Assembly (NCBI GenBank): GCA_007844125.1
Contig: CM017571.1
Location: forward strand, 29,749,850-29,813,849
Length of the DNA: 64,000 bases
Source of the DNA: Sinonovacula constricta
Lineage: Eukaryota; Mollusca; Bivalvia; Cardiida; Solecurtidae
Reading direction: 5' to 3'
The position numbers and the translations under genes were made by a program. Each line of letters starts with the position of its first letter. Position 1 is the first letter of the stretch. The notes under the pieces are model-generated. The model did no database searches. It saw nothing but the letters and a program-made list of their open reading frames with translations, and was not told where the DNA came from. Of the stretch, positions 61,401 through 64,000 are shown piece after piece.

Positions 61401-63403
61401 AATGTCTGTACCAATTAGTTGATGATTAAAATAATTTCTATAGAATCAATTAAGAAACAAAATTCTCCCAACTCATATAATATTACCCCATAACAATTCA
61501 CTGTCCTACTCAGGTATTAACTAGAATGTACCTGTACCAATGCATAGTTATTTGTTTTTGTATTATGTTACATTGCACAAACACAATTACGGTCATCCTG
61601 GCAAAGCCCATCTTATTACTTACAAAAGAAGACCCCAGACATATGTTAGGGTAGATGCATAGCAAAGGGAAAACCTTCCCACATAAAAGGTTTTGCCCCA
61701 ACCTCCTGTCCCACATGGTGCGGCACAGAGGAGTTACAAATGACACTAATCGTGCAGCAACAGGCACCCCCATGCATTGTTCATAGAAGATCCTGCACAA
61801 AACCTACCATCTGCTAATTATAGGATTCTAACAAAGGACCCTCTGATCCCAAATGTTTTGCTTAAATCACATGATTATTTCAAAGGTACAAACCTGGATC
61901 CTCATTTTCATAAACAGACAGCTGTCTGTCTTCAGGTAAAACCTGAGGAGCGTTATCATTCACATCGATAGGTGACACTGTGATGGTCCCATACCCAAAT
62001 AGGACTGCGTCAGTGCTACTGCTGGGATCGCCATCCGCCACTTCAACCGTAAGTACGAAGTTGGGACTGCCATTTGGATAGTCGCGATCCAATGGCTTCT
62101 TTATCCTCACCTCACCCGTTGTTCGACTTATCTCAAAATATTGCTCATCAGACTGAGGTGCAAACTTTAGCGCATAGTAAAAAGTGTTGGAACCTCCAAA
62201 GTCTATGTCTGTGGCAGTGACCTGTTGGGAAAAGAGAACAGATGATAGAAGATCTGGTTGTTGGGTTTATCAATCCACAAACACCATTTCAGCTTTTTGG
62301 ACACTGAGTCCACTTGAAGCAGATATAGTGCTGCCTTCACTGTGGATAGCACTTGAACACCTAGCATATCACACCCAGTCACAATATCTCGACACCGGGC
62401 CAACCAGTCATGGAACAACCCAATTTCCTTTAGCCTTAGCAAGGGAGCTTGTCCACTAACATTTTTAACAACTTTGGTAGATTGCAGCCCAGGAGTGAAC
62501 TTGGTGCCGCCTTTACCCGGAGTCTATGTTCTACCAATTGTGTTACCAGGTCAGATGAAAAAAGAGATTGTAACTGTACTAACTTAGTAAGAAACTATAT
62601 AATTTAAGTTATTTTGACCAATACACTACTTTTTATTTTTGGACACCACTAGGCAAGAGAAAGCAAGGCCGTCCCAAGAACACCTGGAGACGCACCATCA
62701 CAAGTGAACTAAAAGAGATGGGACTATCATGGGGTGAAGCACTGCTGATTGCATCTGACAGAGTGAAATGGAGGCAGAAGGTTGGTGCCTTATGTCCCTC
62801 TAAGGATAAGTAAGTATACACTACTTTTGAATAATTAAATAACCATTACTTTACTGCTTTGGTGTTCATGTACAATTTTTAAATATATTTTTTATATATA
62901 CATGTATTCATAATAAAATTTACAGTCAATCTGTCTTGAATCATCAATATTGGACATAAGGCCTTCAGTACCTGAAGTCAATGTTCTAACAGCTGCCCAA
63001 CCAGTGTTGTTATTCGTGTTTTTAATTTGTAACGTCACACAGACACAATTTAACGTCATATTGGCGATGTTAATTGTGGGTGGAGATAAGTTTCAGACAT
63101 GTCTCGGCAGATCCACAGCAGGTCAGCTAGAAGTTCTTATCCCAACCAAGACTCAAACCGATGCTGTGTGAGGCTGAGAAGTTACCCACTCGTGCTCGAT
63201 CAAAAATAATGATACAAACTTTCCAAAAACATTATACTCACAGTGTAAAATACTCCCACAGTGTTGGGGTCATTCTCTGTAAAATTCTGAAACCAAACGT
63301 CAGCAACAGCAGGAGGGTTGTCGTTGACATCAATCAGGTTAATGGTGACGGAAGCCGTATTTGTGAAATTACTGTCACTAACAATCACTTGAAATCTGTA
63401 CAT
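31095..63403 (-). CDS. CadN-like: type III classical cadherin (CadN-like), 3' part of gene
   Basis: A membrane adhesion receptor that would link cells through calcium-dependent cadherin repeats and bind catenins inside the cell. Twenty-one exons read on the minus strand: 63403-63242, 62221-61894, 57289-56984, 55391-55234, 53780-53527, 51734-51595, 49885-49631, 48167-47961, 46725-46614, 45244-45069, 44119-43860, 42596-42307, 41829-41487, 40545-40321, 39579-39399, 38600-38419, 36613-36319, 35262-35073, 34475-34183, 32355-32233, 31471-31095. All have GT/AG borders and compatible phases; the total is 4857 nt, 1618 residues plus stop. Domain order (residues within this part): cadherin repeats 1-~700, membrane-proximal region, FCC box and EGF ~787-900, LamG, EGF, LamG, EGF, transmembrane helix ~1439-1463, catenin-binding tail. 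This order is that of Drosophila N-cadherin. The N-terminal repeats and signal peptide lie beyond the right edge. Confidence 0.93.
32233..32355 (-). CDS. CadN-like: cadherin exon: end of transmembrane helix and p120-binding segment
   Basis: [13 protein letters not shown] completes the membrane helix, followed by [28 protein letters not shown]. The YDEEG(A/G)GEE motif is the p120-catenin core and is split by the intron before the last exon (EEGAG / EEDM). The acceptor is TTATTTCAG. Confidence 0.92.
32391..33195. repeat. 64-bp minisatellite beside the transmembrane exon
   Basis: About twelve copies of a 64-base unit (core CCTTGATTAGACAGGGCCAT, GCCAAAAAGCAATCAAATTT), some 5 bases longer through an ACATA duplication. 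The array starts about 35 bases upstream of the acceptor of exon 32355-32233. A block of units is repeated exactly, so identical 66-residue frames appear at 32665-32865 and 32926-33126. Confidence 0.95.
33872..34098 (-). mobile_element. SINE family B copy
   Basis: The body contains GGTGGAGGAAGACCCCAGACC and the head reads, on the minus strand, ATGGCTGAGCAGTTGG and GGGTTTGAGTGCTGG. This is the 'ATCGCACCAACACAAT' tail subtype. Confidence 0.75.
34183..34475 (-). CDS. CadN-like: cadherin exon: third EGF and start of transmembrane helix
   Basis: Six cysteines of an EGF-like fold are visible ([12 protein letters not shown] ... [14 protein letters not shown]). A short CHPSLNP..CSVP stem follows, then [18 protein letters not shown], the first half of the membrane helix. 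Confidence 0.92.
35073..35262 (-). CDS. CadN-like: cadherin exon: end of second LamG and start of third EGF
   Basis: [14 protein letters not shown] is the typical last strand of a laminin G domain in this family. It is followed by [20 protein letters not shown] and GTFICN, the beginning of the last EGF-like unit. Confidence 0.9.
35524..35803 (-). mobile_element. SINE family A copy
   Basis: Minus-strand copy of 1706-1990, with head TAGCTCAAGTGGTAGTGTG and 3' hairpin GCATTTTTGCCG. More diverged than the other two. Confidence 0.8.
36010..36290 (-). mobile_element. tRNA-derived SINE, family C
   Basis: Minus-strand B-box AGGTTCAATCCTGGG, then a body with GGTAGTGGTATAGCTCC and CCGGTGTCAGGATAATGGGA, ending in ATGTTGGTGGGACAACAAAC. 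The family has nine copies or fragments in the window. Confidence 0.8.
36319..36613 (-). CDS. CadN-like: cadherin exon: core of second LamG domain
   Basis: [15 protein letters not shown] ... [20 protein letters not shown] ... [11 protein letters not shown] shows the LamG pattern of a glycine-rich turn followed by WHKV and a beta-strand series. Confidence 0.9.
37010..38215. repeat. ~36-bp degenerate minisatellite containing a 5' splice-site consensus
   Basis: More than thirty drifted units of ATCTCTGATCAACTCACC followed by AACAGTGTTATATAGATTT. Read in the cadherin sense, many units contain TTG|GTGAGTTGATC, an excellent donor consensus. The array fills most of the intron between the two LG2 exons. 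A nearly exact duplication of about 240 bases is visible (37625-37860 and 37864-38110). Confidence 0.9.
38213..38400. repeat. 36-bp perfect tandem array
   Basis: Five nearly identical units (CCCTCAATGTGAATAAATCT and ATCTCCCATCAAATCA). They resemble the older array to the left and stop about 18 bases from the donor of exon 38600-38419. In-frame multiples of 12 codons create open frames on both strands. Confidence 0.95.
38419..38600 (-). CDS. CadN-like: cadherin exon: start of second LamG domain
   Basis: [12 protein letters not shown], then [20 protein letters not shown] and DNIYITLR, is the opening half of a LamG sandwich. The acceptor is TTTTCCTCCCAG. Confidence 0.9.
38930..39215. repeat. 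68-bp tandem repeat, four copies
   Basis: The marker TCTATTTG recurs at 38973, 39041, 39109 and 39177, exactly 68 bases apart. Units share AGAGAATAT..GTTTTAGAGCA and CCTAAATTTGTCCCA. Confidence 0.9.
39399..39579 (-). CDS. CadN-like: cadherin exon: second EGF-like unit
   Basis: [19 protein letters not shown] then [16 protein letters not shown] forms a compact cysteine-rich EGF between the two LamG domains. Confidence 0.9.
39684..39845. mobile_element. ~160-bp MITE with 38-bp inverted ends
   Basis: The left arm (AATATCACATCCTGCAGAGG then GTGATAGAATG) and right arm (CATTCTATCACCCTTTGTAG then GATGTGATATTT) are inverted copies with about three mismatches and one gap. A smaller inner inverted pair, AATGTCAA / TTGACATT, lies between them. 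It lies in the intron before exon 39579-39399. Confidence 0.8.
40321..40545 (-). CDS. CadN-like: cadherin exon: end of first LamG domain
   Basis: [24 protein letters not shown] and [14 protein letters not shown] match the C-terminal strands and conserved cysteine of a LamG domain. Confidence 0.9.
40928..41232 (-). mobile_element. SINE family C copy
   Basis: Near full length: the 3' end ATGTTGGTGGGACAATAAAC at the low coordinate, and the head GGGTTTGAACCAGGGC-like B-box and GTAGTGCAATCAGTATTG at the high coordinate. Confidence 0.8.
41487..41829 (-). CDS. CadN-like: cadherin exon: end of first EGF and start of first LamG
   Basis: [13 protein letters not shown] closes the [15 protein letters not shown] enters LamG 1, and [19 protein letters not shown] and [15 protein letters not shown] give its central strands. 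Confidence 0.92.
42307..42596 (-). CDS. CadN-like: cadherin exon: FCC-type cysteine box and first EGF
   Basis: [14 protein letters not shown] ... [15 protein letters not shown] matches the cysteine box placed before the EGF/LamG tract in Drosophila N-cadherin, followed by [12 protein letters not shown] of the first EGF. Confidence 0.9.
42931..43399 (-). mobile_element. complete MITE copy in a cadherin intron
   Basis: The ends AAAGGTAGTATCAGACAGTT (42933 onward) and, inverted, AAAGGTGGCATCCGACAGTT (43397 back) match at most positions. Both are flanked by TTA/TAA, consistent with a TA-rich target. It is the same family as 14947-15420, in the opposite orientation. Confidence 0.75.
43860..44119 (-). 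CDS. CadN-like: cadherin exon: membrane-proximal extracellular region
   Basis: [28 protein letters not shown] and [13 protein letters not shown] precede the cysteine box. The SAHGSP(W/Y)Y stretch is a recognisable CadN-family landmark. Confidence 0.88.
44160..44338 (-). mobile_element. SINE family B copy, 3'-truncated
   Basis: The GGTGGAGGAATACCGCAGACC body and GGGACTTGAACTCACATGAC head are visible. It begins about 40 bases upstream of the acceptor of exon 44119-43860. Confidence 0.7.
44785..45017 (-). mobile_element. SINE family B copy
   Basis: Includes the AGCGACCAATTATGATCATT tail unit that is amplified at 27047-27188, and ends about 50 bases from the donor of exon 45244-45069. Confidence 0.8.
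45069..45244 (-). CDS. CadN-like: cadherin exon: last cadherin-like unit
   Basis: [29 protein letters not shown] and TVRIQVVYI follow the cadherin-repeat strand pattern, but the terminal DxNDN motif is missing, as usual next to the membrane-proximal region. Confidence 0.88.
45275..45515 (-). mobile_element. SINE family B copy
   Basis: GGGGAAGACCCCACACAAATG body and AAGGGACTCAAAACCACACG head. It starts about 30 bases from the acceptor of exon 45244-45069, so that exon is bracketed by two SINEs. Confidence 0.8.
46062..46370 (-). mobile_element. SINE family C copy
   Basis: Shares the GGTAGTGGTATAGCTACC and GGCCCGATGTCAGG blocks; the head B-box is GGTTCGATCAAGGACC. Confidence 0.8.
46614..46725 (-). 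CDS. CadN-like: cadherin exon: small exon of the last cadherin unit
   Basis: [19 protein letters not shown] and [13 protein letters not shown]: an acidic, calcium-site-like DPDDDD stretch between cadherin strands. The donor is gtaagt. Confidence 0.85.
46763..47055 (-). mobile_element. SINE family C copy
   Basis: A well-preserved head: GGTAGCGCAATCGGTAGAAC (A-box) and GGGTTTGATCCCAGGC (B-box). Confidence 0.85.
47100..47225 (-). mobile_element. SINE family D copy
   Basis: A diverged partner of 11775-11945, sharing TTTAAG..GCCTTCCAAAGTTGCG and CGGTTAAGCAGTGGTTAG. It directly abuts the family C copy. Confidence 0.5.
47961..48167 (-). CDS. CadN-like: cadherin exon: cadherin repeat with DKNDN
   Basis: [17 protein letters not shown], then [16 protein letters not shown]: the first strand, LDRE-type calcium site and DxNDN linker of a cadherin repeat. 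Confidence 0.9.
48512..48610 (-). repeat. SINE family C fragment
   Basis: Only the 3' part is recognisable (GTTTATTGTCTAACCAATCC, GAGATGGTGTCCACTTGAAG). Confidence 0.5.
48955..49215. repeat. ~24-bp degenerate tandem repeat
   Basis: About ten units of TTTCAGCCTAGTTGGGCATA-like sequence with CAGT, with alternating GAGCATACTGTC variants. Confidence 0.8.
49631..49885 (-). CDS. CadN-like: cadherin exon: cadherin repeat with DINDN
   Basis: [18 protein letters not shown] closes one repeat; [25 protein letters not shown] begins the next (xExN and DRD calcium motifs). Confidence 0.93.
49917..50290. repeat. 35-bp tandem repeat
   Basis: About ten units of ACAAGGAAATCTGACAAAGT then GGTTAGACATGTATA, starting about 30 bases upstream of the acceptor of exon 49885-49631. 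Confidence 0.9.
50832..50932 (-). repeat. SINE family C fragment
   Basis: Both ends of the family are present (TTGGGTTTATGGTCACATCA, then GCACAATTGCTAGAACATTG when read on the minus strand), with the middle deleted. Confidence 0.6.
51595..51734 (-). CDS. CadN-like: cadherin exon: middle of a cadherin repeat
   Basis: [30 protein letters not shown] and [10 protein letters not shown]: the RLDYE and AxDNG motifs of a cadherin repeat. Confidence 0.92.
51965..52475. repeat. tandem duplication, unit ~270-277 bp
   Basis: Both copies contain CACACCGACACTT, AGGTCATACGGTGCC, AGGTTAAAATAATG and AACTTATTAAGAATA in the same order. The first part (TTTTACGGCACACCGACACT) resembles, from memory, a repeat end frequent in bivalves. 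Confidence 0.85.
52605..52800 (-). mobile_element. SINE family B copy, diverged
   Basis: GGTGGAGGAAGACC and GTCTGGGTAGAACCAC blocks; the head is eroded. Confidence 0.6.
52871..53110 (-). mobile_element. SINE family B copy with 26-nt poly(A) tail
   Basis: T26 at 52871-52896 is the poly(A) tail read on the plus strand, followed by the family B body and head. The intact tail suggests a comparatively recent insertion by target-primed reverse transcription. Confidence 0.85.
53195..53405 (-). repeat. old SINE family B copy
   Basis: Weak similarity only (GGAAGACCCTGGCTAG, GGGCAGAACCAT, CACCTCAGGTCAG). Confidence 0.45.
53527..53780 (-). CDS. CadN-like: cadherin exon: cadherin repeat with DYNDE
   Basis: [20 protein letters not shown], then [14 protein letters not shown] ends one repeat, and VAENANPG begins the next. 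The linker reads NDE rather than NDN. Confidence 0.93.
54000..54130 (-). repeat. SINE family B fragment
   Basis: The GTTTTTGAAATATATTGCAG tail subtype followed by GAC..CAGCTATCTTTGATGAA; strongly eroded. Confidence 0.4.
55234..55391 (-). CDS. CadN-like: cadherin exon: first half of a cadherin repeat
   Basis: [19 protein letters not shown] (DxDEGxNA calcium motif), then [13 protein letters not shown]. Confidence 0.92.
55437..55708 (-). mobile_element. SINE family C copy
   Basis: Full body; head GGTAGCACAATTGGTACACC and B-box GGGTTCAATCCCTGAC. It begins about 45 bases from the acceptor of exon 55391-55234. Confidence 0.8.
56984..57289 (-). CDS. CadN-like: cadherin exon: complete cadherin repeat with DKNDN
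   Basis: [37 protein letters not shown], then [18 protein letters not shown] and LPETQTQG: one whole cadherin unit in a single exon. Confidence 0.94.
57839..59830 (-). pseudogene. degenerate hAT-like transposase in a cadherin intron
   Basis: The pieces follow the order of a hAT-type transposase: an N-terminal part with [12 protein letters not shown] (59826-59578), a central part with [20 protein letters not shown] and [13 protein letters not shown] (59456-59223), and then [16 protein letters not shown] (59036-58674). A C-terminal part follows with [20 protein letters not shown], the usual dimerisation motif (58690-58106), and a coiled-coil tail. Breaks: a frameshift near 58680, an in-frame TGA near 58103, and stops between 59037 and 59222 and between 59457 and 59577. 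It lies in the 4.6-kb intron between exons 62221-61894 and 57289-56984, in the cadherin sense orientation. Confidence 0.65.
61020..61294 (+). repeat. partial MITE copy
   Basis: TTATTACTCATAACAAAATT, TTTCCTATCTAAGTT and the right end CAGGCAAACTGATGGATACC then ACCTTTA match the ~470-bp family. A further end fragment is at about 63958-63985. Confidence 0.55.
61550..61772 (-). mobile_element. SINE family B copy
   Basis: TTACATTGCACAAACACAAT tail subtype and AGAAGACCCCAGACATATG body; the head is partly eroded. Confidence 0.7.
61894..62221 (-). CDS. CadN-like: cadherin exon: cadherin repeat with DVNDN
   Basis: [59 protein letters not shown] and VYENEDPG give all the calcium-binding landmarks of one full repeat. 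Confidence 0.95.
62258..62553 (-). mobile_element. SINE family C copy
   Basis: Full-length; head GGTAACACAATTGGTAGAAC and B-box-like GTTCACTCCTGGGC. It begins about 37 bases upstream of the acceptor of exon 62221-61894. Confidence 0.8.
62643..62813 (+). mobile_element. 3' end of a LINE, C-terminal 56 residues
   Basis: The open frame contains [42 protein letters not shown] and then TAA. A GRP(K/R)xTWRRTxxxELKxMGLxWGEA C-terminus is typical of a common animal non-LTR retrotransposon group. It is severely 5'-truncated and antisense to the cadherin gene. Confidence 0.7.
63015..63195 (-). mobile_element. SINE family B copy, diverged
   Basis: GTCACACAGACACAATTTAA tail subtype, GGGTGGAGATAAG body, AAGACTCAAACCGATGCTG head. 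Confidence 0.6.
63242..63403 (-). CDS. CadN-like: cadherin exon: end of a cadherin repeat, most upstream exon in window
   Basis: [32 protein letters not shown] and FTENDPN. The first codon ATG is an internal methionine after a TTTCAG acceptor, not a start. The gene continues beyond 64000. Confidence 0.93.
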
Positions 63404-63476
63404 CTGAAAGGTAATGGCAAAATAGCTATTGGTTTTAACATTGACATTACCCAAAGCTCCTGACTATCCAGTGAAT

Positions 63477-63590
63477 TGGTTATCAATTATGTAATTATGT
63501 TATAAATTGTTATATTATATAGCTCCTATCCAGGGAATAGGTCATCAATTATATAATTATATGTTATAAATTGTTATATTATATAATTAA
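63477..63590. repeat. tandem duplication, unit ~63 bp
   Basis: Two copies of ATCAATTAT.TAATTAT followed by GTTATAAATTGTTATATTAT. Confidence 0.8.
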
Positions 63591-63654
63591 TTATAAATGT
63601 CTCTCTGGGTGAGTTGCCATCCTGGCAACAAAAGTTAACCTATACCTTACACTA

Positions 63655-63950
63655 CTTTTGTTTGTTTATTGGTTTATCGTCCCACCAACAGTATTTCAGT
63701 TATCAGGAAGGAGATATAGTGCTGCCTTCACTGTGTATAGCATGCCGTGAAACCTGGCATGATACCACACCCAGTCACATTATCCTGACTCAGGGTCAAC
63801 CAGTCGTGGAACTACCTTTATATTTGCATGAGTATTAGCAAGGTAGCTATACCACTACCATTTTTAACAACTTTGGTATGTCAGCGGCTCGGGATAGAAC
63901 TCAGGGCCTCCAATACCTGGAGCCTATGCTCTACCGTTTGCGCTACCAAT
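63655..63950 (-). mobile_element. SINE family C copy
   Basis: GTTTATCGTCCCACCAACAG end and a head with GGTAGCGCAAACGGTAGAGC and GAGTTCTATCCCGAGC. Confidence 0.85.
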
Positions 63951-64000
63951 TACGGTATATGTAACTTGTCAGATTCCACCTTTGAAAAAAAAAAACAACC

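Noticed and set aside
63401..63403. ATG as start codon of the cadherin
   Set aside because: It follows a TTTCAG acceptor, encodes no signal peptide and begins in the middle of a cadherin repeat, so it is an internal methionine.

Overview
The window looks like nuclear DNA of a lophotrochozoan, most probably a bivalve mollusc. It has AT-rich non-coding DNA, many spliced genes with long repeat-filled introns, several tRNA-derived SINE families, short inverted-repeat (MITE-like) elements and many intronic minisatellites. No species can be named from the sequence alone.

Layout. (1) 1-8.1 kb: a two-gene DNA transposon of the ISL2EU/IS4EU type lies between about 1038 and 7290 and appears to sit inside an older MITE copy. 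Its plus-strand gene encodes a SWIM zinc finger plus YqaJ-type nuclease. Its minus-strand gene encodes a THAP, helix-turn-helix and DDE transposase. Both are broken by stops and frameshifts. (2) 8.1-13.7 kb: non-coding repeats, microsatellites and a G-quadruplex-type motif. (3) 13.8-24.1 kb: a three-exon plus-strand gene for a secreted protein with a signal peptide, a long Ala/Thr/Pro-rich five-residue repeat, a basic linker, an antistasin-like domain and a WAP domain. One single-base frame break occurs near 20604. Its first intron holds a second small locus: a 77-residue ORF overlapping a 219-residue basic ORF, set among repeated TTACGGAAMTGA motifs that look like the ends of an undescribed transposon. 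Its second intron holds a 2.1-kb, 37-bp satellite with higher-order structure. (4) 24.1-31 kb: repeats and AT-rich DNA, the last part plausibly a 3' UTR. (5) 31.1-63.4 kb, minus strand: the 3' two thirds or less of a type III classical cadherin resembling Drosophila CadN. It has 21 exons whose phases all agree (4857 nt, 1618 codons plus stop) and runs off the right edge of the window.

The cadherin exons encode at least five cadherin repeats, a membrane-proximal region, the FCC-type cysteine box, EGF-LamG-EGF-LamG-EGF, a transmembrane helix and a catenin-binding tail. The introns carry a dead hAT-like transposase, a LINE 3' fragment, at least seven tandem arrays, two MITEs and about twenty SINE copies, all of which lie in the same orientation as the cadherin transcript.

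The most interesting points are the candidate transposon around 16974-18970, the mucin-like/antistasin/WAP protein, the intronic minisatellite that repeats a perfect 5' splice-site consensus, the one-way SINE orientation, and the layered 37-bp satellite. Protein-family names rest on visible motifs and memory of the families; no search was run.
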